From Candidatus Dojkabacteria bacterium (GTDB taxonomy: Bacteria > Patescibacteriota > Dojkabacteria > JAOAGR01), in NCBI GenBank assembly GCA_026415655.1, contig JAOAGR010000003.1, positions 1 to 57,471 on the forward strand: a stretch of DNA of 57,471 bases, in the 5' to 3' direction. Made by a program: the position numbers and the translations under genes. A model generated the notes under the pieces. That model made no database searches. It had not been told where the DNA came from and worked only from the letters and a program-made list of their open reading frames with translations. This document shows positions 35,157 to 43,870 of this stretch, piece after piece (position 1 is the stretch's first letter; each line of letters begins with the position of its first letter).

Positions 35157-38100
35157 AAGAATGTATAAAAATCTTAATGTTGTTTACTTTCTTTTGTTTC
35201 TTATATATATTTATTGGTATAAGTTATAGTGCAGATGCTCAGATCTTACAGGATCCTCCTCCTTCTGAAAGATTGGCTAACGGATTAACGCTAAATTCTC
35301 GAAATAATAACATTTTAGGAATTGATAAAGTAAGGACAGGTAATAGTTCAAATCCCGAGACAATATTAGGAGTATTTGGTGAACGAAATTTTTCGAACTC
35401 AACATTATCTACTTTCATAAGAATCAGGGAGTTTAATGGTAGTAGTTGGATATCTCCCAGCACTAACGTTCTAGTGGATCTACAATATGATAATGACGGA
35501 TATGCATTTTATAGCCTTGTGATAGTCAATGATTTTGATAACGATCCTAACAACTCAATAGGTGGAGGTTTTATAACTGTTGGACGAACGACATTGAATG
35601 CTCCTTATCATCTGATTATATATTATTTTAATAATGGGGTTTTGAACAGTCAACTAAAAAATATCCAATCTGATATATTAGGTAATGATCGCAGTGGTGC
35701 TCAAGAGTTCTGGCATACATTTAAACATGTCCAAAACGGTGTAGAATATTTTGTTGCTACTTTTTATGATGGTAAAAGTTCAAAATCGAGTAATCAATTA
35801 TGGTTTAAGATTAAAGAAATACTAAATTCGTCTGGAAATATTAATTTAAATGCTTTGTATATTAGACGCTGTCCAAGTATTGGAACTAATCCGTCAGTTG
35901 TTTGTCGCTTGCGTTCTTTTGTTAATGGTATCGCTAACGATAGAAATGTAACAGTAAAATGGGATCATCTTATTAATGTTATAGATTCATCTGAAGATAA
36001 AGATAATATGGTGACTTATATAGCCTATACTTATGCTTATGGTGAAGGAGATCGTAATACGAATACAGTACTTCGCATTGCTACAATTGATAATATTGAT
36101 GATAACTTTGGAATAAACATAACGTCTATTGTACCCAACTCATTTCAATTTGAATATAATCTTTTAATTGGTGAATATGTAACAGGTGTGTCATTATACT
36201 TTAGGAATAATTATTTATACGTTTTGTACTCTTCACGACATAGGAATGGAGGTTTAGGTTATGATCGAATAGCTCTTGCAGTTTATAACAGAAATAATCC
36301 GGCTTGGCAAAAATATGAAGTTGGTTTTGGACCTGTGATTACTAGTGATATTTCAATTGGTGATTTTTCTATTATTGAAAATAACTTATATTTTTCTTAT
36401 TATTTTGATGATCAAAATGGTGCTCCCGATCGTTGTAATGGTTATAAGTGGTATAGAATCAATCCCTCAACAAATCCACCATATCAAGTACATGATATAA
36501 ATTGTAATAATAATGAGCAGATACCTTATGGGGGTGTATTTCTCATTGTGATGAATAGCAAATATTATTATTTTGTGGGTAACAATTTTCGAATGTTTGA
36601 AAAGGATATGGGTTATATAGCTCCGCACAATGGTGAAGGTATGGCTACAAATGTATATGCGGTATGGCATTATGTATATTTGTCTATACCTGATTCGTGT
36701 GAATCTATGACTATAACTTATACACCGATAAATGAAAATCAGCAGTCTACTATAGTGGTTAATGCTAGATCTAGCGCAAACACCATGACATTACCCAAAC
36801 CGGGTACTCCAATAACAATTTCTTCAGTACGTCATCTCAATGCGCCAAACTTTAGTACATTTTGGATGAGGCCAGCAAATCTAACAGATACACAGTTAGA
36901 TGATAGGTGTAATTATTTTCTGATATACTCCAACACTACATATCCCACAGTAACAATAACCACAAATGGAAATACAACACGTGCTAATTTTATGTTACCG
37001 GATAATATTTATTCTTCGGGTTTAATGACAAATCAGAACGGTTGTAATAGAGTATTGGATTTTTTACAAGGAATTGTTTTTGGAGTGAATTATGTGGATT
37101 GGGTTAATGGTAATAGATGGTGTAGAAATGCTGGGCCATCTATATCGGATGCTACTGTGTACCAAGTTTCAGGAAATCGATCCATACAAGTGAATCCAGT
37201 TCAAAGATGTAATAACTATTGTGTTATTGTAGCAAGTTATAGACCAAGCACTAAGTGTGAAGTCACTTCACCAACAGGTAATGTAAACCTGTTAACTTCT
37301 GGTTTATCTATTTCTTTTCATATCAAAGATGCAGTATTTTCGAATATCAGTTCTATTATTAGATATTCTGTTGATTTAAGCAATATCTCGATACAAGACG
37401 ATAATTTTAATGATAGCACTCTACGAATCGTAAGGGGAGCAACTTCTGCGGAGTTAAACAATAATTCATATCAAACTAGTTTTATAAATGACGGTTTAAA
37501 TCTACATTATAATATCAATATACCATCTTCGATTTTTGCAAGAACAGAGTTTAATGATTTAGCGGGTACTGGTAACATTCCCATAGTTTTAAAAGTAATA
37601 ACAAATAATCAATTAACGCTTAATTGTAATTTTGTTGGTTCGGGTCCGCCAGGTAGTCCACCAGGAACAGGGACAGGAACGTTGACTAGTTTGCCAAGTT
37701 TTCAAATCTCTCATAATTGTATTACTCCATACAGATGGAATGTTACAATTATACCACAGGGAGGTTCAGTCGAGAGAATTTATTATAGATTTAATAATTC
37801 TGCTCCATTGACAGGTATTACTAATGAAATGGATGATCAAGAAATAACACGGTTATTATATCCACTAATATCATCGCAAGAGAATCCGCTTGTGAGGGTA
37901 TCGCAAGATGGACCTAACTATCAAATAGATGCGACTAGATTAACGGATAATAGTTTAACTCTTTATGTCATTGTTCGTGACGGTTTTGGAAGACGGAACG
38001 TGAATTTCATACAAAATAATATTACATTGGTAGGACAACGCATCAGTAATTTTTCTGATAGATTTAGTCAAAATAGTATTTGTATGAATCTATTTTATAG

Positions 38101-38971
38101 CACTCAAAGAGGTGATGCTGCAATAAAAAATACGATAGGTAATCCAAATAGTGGACACAAAATTTTTGATTATATAGTAAACAGTAGTTCTGTAGCTTCA
38201 GTATTGATGGTTTTAGGTGCTGATGATTATCGCGTGAATCAAGATAATAATACATATATTCATAATATTCAGACACAGTTATCAAACTTGCAAAATAATC
38301 TGGGTAGTATAGTTGAAACGGGGACGATTACGAGTAATAATGTAACAGTTCTTGAACCAAAATCAAATATCGTAAGATTATATGCGCCTTCAGACATAAA
38401 CAGTAGCTCTCCATTTACTCTAATGTATCCTGATACCAATAAGGAATCACAAGGGGGAATGATTATTGTTTATTGTCCGAATTGTACTTTGAGAATTAAT
38501 CCTCATATTACTATATCTGGATCTAATTATGAACAGAACCAATTATCTATGGTTTTGAATTATCCTGATAATCCTTCAGAGACCAAATATATATTTTTTG
38601 CTAACAAAATAGAGTTTATTGGTACTGGTTCATATAATTTAAGTAATAGTGTAATTAATTTTAGTAATCAACCTACTTTTAATTTGTACAAAGGCATGTT
38701 TATAGCAAAAGATTCATTGACAACTGATTATAGTACTACAACAAATATTGTTTATGGTAGTGTTTATGTTGGATCGGGGCGGATAATTCAAAGACCAGCA
38801 GAGGGAGAGTGTAGTAATCGTCCTCGTCGTTGTTTTATATATCAAAATCCTAACTTGAATGTTCGCTATCCTTATATTCATATTATGTACGATCCCATAT
38901 TGGCTTTGAGAGCTGGAGAGTATATAGGTTCTGATCCTTCTAGATACAATCGTTCGATTGTGGGGTTATAG
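35153..38971 (+). CDS. Large secreted protein, candidate pilus-tip adhesin (PilY1-like by position)
   Basis: 1272 residues. A signal peptide (about 1-27, ending SYSADA) precedes a long extracytoplasmic region rich in Asn, Ser, Tyr and beta strands. The first 480 residues show recurrent 'YIAYTY... LRIATI' strands that suggest a beta-propeller. Scattered paired cysteines suggest disulfides. A Gly/Pro linker (GPPGSPPGTGTGT) lies near 830, and a C-terminal domain at about 1080-1272 has right-handed-helix-like strands. There is no transmembrane anchor or sortase motif. I cannot match a named family. Position after the minor pilins and a PilX-like gene, and before pilMNO, mirrors PilY1. Confidence 0.6.
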   Translation: MKECIKILMLFTFFCFLYIFIGISYSADAQILQDPPPSERLANGLTLNSRNNNILGIDKVRTGNSSNPETILGVFGERNFSNSTLSTFIRIREFNGSSWISPSTNVLVDLQYDNDGYAFYSLVIVNDFDNDPNNSIGGGFITVGRTTLNAPYHLIIYYFNNGVLNSQLKNIQSDILGNDRSGAQEFWHTFKHVQNGVEYFVATFYDGKSSKSSNQLWFKIKEILNSSGNINLNALYIRRCPSIGTNPSVVCRLRSFVNGIANDRNVTVKWDHLINVIDSSEDKDNMVTYIAYTYAYGEGDRNTNTVLRIATIDNIDDNFGINITSIVPNSFQFEYNLLIGEYVTGVSLYFRNNYLYVLYSSRHRNGGLGYDRIALAVYNRNNPAWQKYEVGFGPVITSDISIGDFSIIENNLYFSYYFDDQNGAPDRCNGYKWYRINPSTNPPYQVHDINCNNNEQIPYGGVFLIVMNSKYYYFVGNNFRMFEKDMGYIAPHNGEGMATNVYAVWHYVYLSIPDSCESMTITYTPINENQQSTIVVNARSSANTMTLPKPGTPITISSVRHLNAPNFSTFWMRPANLTDTQLDDRCNYFLIYSNTTYPTVTITTNGNTTRANFMLPDNIYSSGLMTNQNGCNRVLDFLQGIVFGVNYVDWVNGNRWCRNAGPSISDATVYQVSGNRSIQVNPVQRCNNYCVIVASYRPSTKCEVTSPTGNVNLLTSGLSISFHIKDAVFSNISSIIRYSVDLSNISIQDDNFNDSTLRIVRGATSAELNNNSYQTSFINDGLNLHYNINIPSSIFARTEFNDLAGTGNIPIVLKVITNNQLTLNCNFVGSGPPGSPPGTGTGTLTSLPSFQISHNCITPYRWNVTIIPQGGSVERIYYRFNNSAPLTGITNEMDDQEITRLLYPLISSQENPLVRVSQDGPNYQIDATRLTDNSLTLYVIVRDGFGRRNVNFIQNNITLVGQRISNFSDRFSQNSICMNLFYSTQRGDAAIKNTIGNPNSGHKIFDYIVNSSSVASVLMVLGADDYRVNQDNNTYIHNIQTQLSNLQNNLGSIVETGTITSNNVTVLEPKSNIVRLYAPSDINSSSPFTLMYPDTNKESQGGMIIVYCPNCTLRINPHITISGSNYEQNQLSMVLNYPDNPSETKYIFFANKIEFIGTGSYNLSNSVINFSNQPTFNLYKGMFIAKDSLTTDYSTTTNIVYGSVYVGSGRIIQRPAEGECSNRPRRCFIYQNPNLNVRYPYIHIMYDPILALRAGEYIGSDPSRYNRSIVGL

Positions 38972-38973
38972 AT

Positions 38974-39000
38974 TTGACATTTATCTTAAAAATCTATAAT
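38974..39000 (+). promoter_or_regulatory. Promoter of pilM
   Basis: TTGACA (38974-38979), 15 bases, TATAAT (38995-39000), then nine bases to ATG 39010. The upstream in-frame TTG at 38974 is this -35 box, not a start. Confidence 0.55.
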
Positions 39001-39009
39001 TTAATAAAT

Positions 39010-40053
39010 ATGGCTCTACCGTATTTTGGTCTAGATATAGGAAATCATTCTATAAAGGCGATAAGGTTAGATAGTACGGATATTAATACACGGCTTGTGG
39101 GTTATGCCTATGGTTCTACTCCTGCCGGTGTATTGACAGTACAGGATGATGAAAGTTTTAAGAGGCTTGCTAAAGCTATAAAAGATATTTTAAATAGTTC
39201 GAATCTTGCTTCAGTAAAACAAGTGATTTTTGCTGTACCGGAGAGTCATGTAATTAGACAACTGATGCACCTACCGTATATGAATGATGAAGAATTAGAA
39301 AATGCGGTGATTTTTGAGATGAAAAAGTGGATAAATGCCCCTATTGAACAAATGAGGATAGATAAAGTGGTTATTGGAGAAAAAATAGTTGATAACCAAC
39401 GGATAATCGATGTACTAGGCGTAGCAGTTAGGATTGATTATTTGGATAGATATGTGGAGCTTCTTAGTAGTATAGGTCTGGAGCCAATAGCTGCAGAGAC
39501 TGAGGGTATTGCCACAGTCAGAGCTATATATCCTCAGGCTACAGATCTTACCTCAACATATCTTATTGTAGACGTTGGGTCACAAAGTACTGATGTTAGT
39601 GTTGCTTTTAAGGATAAACTTCTCTATTCCGATTCAATTCCTTATGGTTCAGATAGTGTGACAAAAGCCATTTCTCAAACATTTTCGTTGGATTTGATAA
39701 AAGCAGAGGCTTATAAAAAAACGTATGGGATGATTCGAGGTAACTTTGGTGGTAAATTAGCTGATGTTATAGAACCTGTCGTAGATGTGATATTAAATGA
39801 TGTAAGAAGATCAATTGATTTCTTTCGCACGGAGTACAGTGAAATTCCCCCTCAAAGAATTTATTTAACTGGAGAAGCTTCAAACATGCCGGGCTTTTTA
39901 GAGTATTGTAAAGAAAAATTAATGATTGATGTTGTCATCACAAATCCATGGCAAAATATAGAAATTAATAGTGCAGATGCCGCTAATCTGAAAAAAAATT
40001 CTTTTGCTTATACCGTGGCAATAGGTCTCGCTCGTAAATCAGATGTTTTTTGA
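39010..40053 (+). CDS. pilM: Type IV pilus assembly protein PilM
   Basis: 347 residues from ATG 39010. The actin-like ATPase fold is clear: phosphate 1 motif GLDIGNHSIKAIRL, connect and phosphate 2 region LIVDVGSQSTDVSV, and the adenosine motif IYLTGEASNMPGFLEY. PilM binds the cytoplasmic tail of PilN and forms a ring on the inner membrane face that links motors to the PilN/PilO alignment complex. It starts a pilM-pilN-pilO operon. No pilP or pilQ follows, consistent with a cell lacking an outer-membrane secretin. Confidence 0.95.
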   Translation: MALPYFGLDIGNHSIKAIRLDSTDINTRLVGYAYGSTPAGVLTVQDDESFKRLAKAIKDILNSSNLASVKQVIFAVPESHVIRQLMHLPYMNDEELENAVIFEMKKWINAPIEQMRIDKVVIGEKIVDNQRIIDVLGVAVRIDYLDRYVELLSSIGLEPIAAETEGIATVRAIYPQATDLTSTYLIVDVGSQSTDVSVAFKDKLLYSDSIPYGSDSVTKAISQTFSLDLIKAEAYKKTYGMIRGNFGGKLADVIEPVVDVILNDVRRSIDFFRTEYSEIPPQRIYLTGEASNMPGFLEYCKEKLMIDVVITNPWQNIEINSADAANLKKNSFAYTVAIGLARKSDVF

Positions 40054-40062
40054 TTTTTTTTT

Positions 40063-40731
40063 ATGAGTAGAGGATTAAATCTAATAAGAAAAGAATATCA
40101 GGAACAAAAAATATTAAAATCTGAAATTAACTGGTATAAAATTTTAAATATTGCTCTGGTGATTTTATCAATAGTTTTAGGAGTAACAGGGTATTTAACA
40201 AAATTATATTTTGATGGAGAATTAGATAAAAAACTTAATGAAATATACAGAATTGCTCGGAGTGCTAATGGGTGTTACTCAGATTCACCTTCTAGTGTTT
40301 CTGATTGTACAAGGTCCAATGTTTTACATCAGATCAATGTAATCAATGATAAGGCTAGGCTATTAGAACAGCTTGCTGATAGAAATTTTTTATTTAATGC
40401 TTTTTATGATAGATTGAGTAAAATTTATCCTAAAGCAAAGATTAATTCTTTTGATATAGCTAGAGATTCACAAGATGTAGAAGTTTCTTTGGAAATAAAT
40501 GAAAATGGTTATGAAGAATTGCCATCATTTATCACTGCTATTAGAAATAATTCGGATTTTGGTGGAAATGTAGAATTAGTTACTTTTTCTTTTGTGAACG
40601 ATTATGCAGTTTCGGCATCTGAGTTTTATTCAAACAATCAAATATTTAGATCTACAAAACTAAATATCATAATTAAAGTACCGATAGTCAAATTCAGTTC
40701 AGGACAATTATCAAATCAAAATGAACAATGA
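40063..40731 (+). CDS. pilN: Type IV pilus assembly protein PilN-like
   Basis: 222 residues. The N-terminus SRGLNLIRKEYQ matches the PilN motif (INLLP-like) that inserts into PilM. One membrane segment (about 28-48) is followed by a coiled region and a ferredoxin-like fold (about 95-215). It forms heterodimers with PilO. A Cys pair at about 70-80 (GCYSDSPSSVSDC) could form a disulfide loop. It starts nine bases after pilM without an SD and overlaps pilO by four bases. Confidence 0.85.
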   Translation: MSRGLNLIRKEYQEQKILKSEINWYKILNIALVILSIVLGVTGYLTKLYFDGELDKKLNEIYRIARSANGCYSDSPSSVSDCTRSNVLHQINVINDKARLLEQLADRNFLFNAFYDRLSKIYPKAKINSFDIARDSQDVEVSLEINENGYEELPSFITAIRNNSDFGGNVELVTFSFVNDYAVSASEFYSNNQIFRSTKLNIIIKVPIVKFSSGQLSNQNEQ

Positions 40732-41852
40732 ACAGTGAGTTGCAAAAATTGAATATTGAAAAACAAGATTTGAGTCAGAATGATGATCCAATAAGTTTAC
40801 AGAAAAAACAGGTAGAAGAAGAAAAATATAAATTAATTTTAAAAAAGGTAAGAGAAAATAAATTTGTATATTATGGTTACCCAATATTTGTTATTCTTCT
40901 TTTTGGACTATCTATTTTTTATTTTGTATTACCAGCATTAGAGTCTTATTTCAACTATAACAGTTATTTTGTTAAATATACCGAAGACAAAAAAACTCTC
41001 GATCAAAATTTTTCGAATCTTGTACGAGCACAATCAAATTATAGTCTTTTAATGGACTATGAAAATAAACTTACTGAGATTTTACCTGAAGAGATATTAA
41101 TAGGTAATTTGATAGATCAGATACAGAAAAAAGCGGATTATTATGGTTTGGAAAGAAATATTGTCCAAGATAGACAATCGGATGAACAACTGGGGAATTC
41201 TGATCAAGATAGCAACACTGTATTGGACCGTGCTAAGTTTACAAGACTTGATTCTGGTGAATATGAGTTTGTGCCTGATTTTGTTACAAATAACCGAAGT
41301 GTAGGACGATTAATAAAAATTAACTTAGAAATTACTGGACCTAAAGAAAAATTTTTAGAATTTATGCGAGATATTGAAAATAGTACACCCATTTTGAATC
41401 TAATATTTTTGGAATATAAAGAAGATGATAGTGGTAAAGTAAGTGTTAACGCTACGTTTGAGACTTATAGTTTAAGATCTAACGATAATTTAAATCCGAA
41501 AATCTATCTTTTAAATATACCCGCTGATTATAAACTGATCAAAGATTTTTCTTTTTCTATAGAAGACTTCGAAGTTGATAATGTGGTAATAAATGTTTTA
41601 GAGAAGATATTTGCTAGAGTTAGATCAAATAATTCCTCCCCACCCCAAACAAGTCAAGATATGTTTTCGGGTTATAATAGTCCAAATTCTGGTTCTAACC
41701 TCGATTCTACCAATGAAAATAATACAAAAAATAATGAAACAAATTATGTTGATGAATTGAACAATGATGATGAAATAATTGATAATGAATATTATGAAGG
41801 TGGTATCTATGATGAATTATATGATGAATTATATGATGAAGTGGTTGAGTAA
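40728..41852 (+). CDS. pilO: Type IV pilus assembly protein PilO-like with acidic C-terminal extension
   Basis: 374 residues. A charged cytoplasmic N-terminus (about 1-45) is followed by a membrane helix (about 46-66), a coiled-coil stretch (about 75-115; LVRAQSNYSLLMDYENKLTEILP is PilO-like) and a ferredoxin-like domain. The last 75 residues are an unusual Asn/Asp/Glu-rich tail ending in YDEL repeats, encoded by a 12-base tandem repeat (41808-41841). PilO pairs with PilN to align the pilus machine. The tail is outside the membrane and its role is unknown. Confidence 0.82.
   Translation: MNSELQKLNIEKQDLSQNDDPISLQKKQVEEEKYKLILKKVRENKFVYYGYPIFVILLFGLSIFYFVLPALESYFNYNSYFVKYTEDKKTLDQNFSNLVRAQSNYSLLMDYENKLTEILPEEILIGNLIDQIQKKADYYGLERNIVQDRQSDEQLGNSDQDSNTVLDRAKFTRLDSGEYEFVPDFVTNNRSVGRLIKINLEITGPKEKFLEFMRDIENSTPILNLIFLEYKEDDSGKVSVNATFETYSLRSNDNLNPKIYLLNIPADYKLIKDFSFSIEDFEVDNVVINVLEKIFARVRSNNSSPPQTSQDMFSGYNSPNSGSNLDSTNENNTKNNETNYVDELNNDDEIIDNEYYEGGIYDELYDELYDEVVE
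41808..41841 (+). repeat. 12-base in-frame tandem repeat in pilO
   Basis: Two exact copies of TATGATGAATTA and a partial third encode YDEL repeats. Copy-number change would keep the frame and only alter tail length. Confidence 0.8.
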
Positions 41853-41903
41853 ATAGAATAATTTGTGAAAAGATTTTGACTTTATTTATTAATCTTTATG
41901 AAG

Positions 41904-41909
41904 TAAAAT
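41904..41909 (+). promoter_or_regulatory. Predicted -10 box of gyrB
   Basis: TAAAAT, six bases before ATG 41916. Confidence 0.4.
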
Positions 41910-41915
41910 CAAACT

Positions 41916-43832
41916 ATGAAAGACAATAATGTATTTTATGATGCTAGTAGGATAACTGTCCTTGAAGGTCTGGAGGCCGTACGAAAAAGGCCCGGAATGT
42001 ACATTGGTGGTACCGGCCTTGATGGTCTATATCAACTCTTCAAGGAAATTCTGGATAATGCAATTGATGAGTCGCTTGCTGGTTATTGCAATAAAATAAT
42101 GGCCACAATTTTACAAGATGGAGCCATTGCTATAGAAGATAATGGTCGTGGAATTCCAGTGGATATACATCCTAAAACAGGAAAATCAGCTTTAGAAACT
42201 GTACTTACCTATTTGCATGCCGGAGGCAAATTTGGTGATGGAGGCTACAGAGTTTCGGGTGGTTTACATGGCGTGGGGTTAACAGTCACAAATGCCCTTT
42301 CAGAATACATGACTGTTGATGTTTTCAGAGATGGTAAGCATTATTCTATTGGCTTAAATCGAGGCAAAGTGACGAAGGAATTCCGTGTTTTGGGAGATAC
42401 AGATCAAAGAGGCACACGTGTAACGTTTCTACCAGACAAGGAAATTTTTGAAAATACGTATTGGGACTATAAAAAAATAGTTACGATGATTCGACAGAAA
42501 GCATTTTTGGTAGGTGGATTAAGATTTGTCTTACGAGATGAGAGGATGACAAATCCATATGATTATGAATTTTATTATGAGGGTGGTGTTCGTTCTTATG
42601 TAAGTTATATGATGCAAAATGAAAATGTACTCAGTGATATTTTTTATGTAAAAACACAACAAGAGAATACCGAGGTTGAAATTGGTTTTGCTTATGGGGA
42701 GAAGTATGACACTAATATTCTCTGTTTTGCGAATCTCGTTATTAATCCAGAAGGAGGAACTCATTTAAATGGATTTAAAAGTGCTATCGTAAAGGTCATT
42801 AATGAATATGCGCGTGAGAAAGAATTTCTAAAAGAAAAAGATGAAAATCTTATAGCAGATGACGTTTTGGAAGGAATAAATGCAGTCATTTCTGTAAAAC
42901 TCGAAAATCCTCAATTTGAAGGACAAACCAAAATAAAATTGAATAATACAGAAGTTGCTACTCATGTACGAAGTGTAATTCAAGAGCACTTTAAAGATTG
43001 GTTAAATGAAAATCCCAAGATTGCCAAATTAATTGTTGATAAATGTATTTTTTCGTATAAAGCCAGAAAAGCCGCAAAAGCCGCTAGAGATAGTATTGTT
43101 AGAAAAAGTATATTAGAAAGTGGTGGACTGCCAGGTAAACTAGCCGACTGTACCTCACGTAATCCTGAGGAGTGTGAACTGTTTCTTGTAGAGGGAGACT
43201 CAGCAGGCGGTTCTGCCAAGCAAGGTCGTGATAGATTTACACAAGCAGTATTACCTCTTCGTGGTAAACCGATAAATACAGAAAAACATAGAATAGACAA
43301 AGTATTGGCAAATGATATTTTAAAGGACCTTGTTCAGGCACTTGGGTGTGGTATCGGTGAACTTTTTGATATAAATAAATTGCGTTATCACAAAATTATT
43401 ATTTTAGCTGATGCTGATGTTGATGGATCACATATACAGACTTTGCTTATGACATTTTTTTATAGACATTTAAGACCTATTATAGAAAAAGGGTTTTTGT
43501 ATATAGCACAGCCACCTTTGTATAGATTGACGATTGGAAAATCTGAGTATATTTATGTCAAAGATGATGCAGAAAAAGAAAAGGTTATTGCAGAATTGTC
43601 TCAAAAAAATAAAAAAGTTACTCAAATACAAAGATTCAAAGGACTTGGTGAGATGAATCCACAGCAGCTTTTAGAAACAACAATGGATAAAAATACTAGG
43701 ATATTAAAACAAGTTACTATCAATGATGCTGAGGAGGCTGATAGAGTTTTTGAAATGTTGATGGGACTAGAAGTTGCTCCAAGGAAAAGGTTTATTCAGA
43801 TGTATGCAAAGTTAGCTAATTTAGATGTATAA
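41916..43832 (+). CDS. gyrB: DNA gyrase subunit B
   Basis: 638 residues. GHKL ATPase motifs are present: EILDNAIDESLAG, DNGRGIPVDIHP and GGLHGVGLTVTNALS. The transducer domain follows, then the TOPRIM domain with EGDSAGGSAKQGRDR, PLRGKPINTEK and DADVDGSHIQTLLMTF, and the C-terminal QRFKGLGEMNPQQL. It pairs with GyrA (27.9 kb) to supercoil DNA. The QTRELNK-type insertion of Gram-negative GyrB is absent, giving the compact Gram-positive length. Confidence 0.97.
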   Translation: MKDNNVFYDASRITVLEGLEAVRKRPGMYIGGTGLDGLYQLFKEILDNAIDESLAGYCNKIMATILQDGAIAIEDNGRGIPVDIHPKTGKSALETVLTYLHAGGKFGDGGYRVSGGLHGVGLTVTNALSEYMTVDVFRDGKHYSIGLNRGKVTKEFRVLGDTDQRGTRVTFLPDKEIFENTYWDYKKIVTMIRQKAFLVGGLRFVLRDERMTNPYDYEFYYEGGVRSYVSYMMQNENVLSDIFYVKTQQENTEVEIGFAYGEKYDTNILCFANLVINPEGGTHLNGFKSAIVKVINEYAREKEFLKEKDENLIADDVLEGINAVISVKLENPQFEGQTKIKLNNTEVATHVRSVIQEHFKDWLNENPKIAKLIVDKCIFSYKARKAAKAARDSIVRKSILESGGLPGKLADCTSRNPEECELFLVEGDSAGGSAKQGRDRFTQAVLPLRGKPINTEKHRIDKVLANDILKDLVQALGCGIGELFDINKLRYHKIIILADADVDGSHIQTLLMTFFYRHLRPIIEKGFLYIAQPPLYRLTIGKSEYIYVKDDAEKEKVIAELSQKNKKVTQIQRFKGLGEMNPQQLLETTMDKNTRILKQVTINDAEEADRVFEMLMGLEVAPRKRFIQMYAKLANLDV

Positions 43833-43870
43833 TTTAATAGATTCTACATTGATATATTGTATATAAGATC

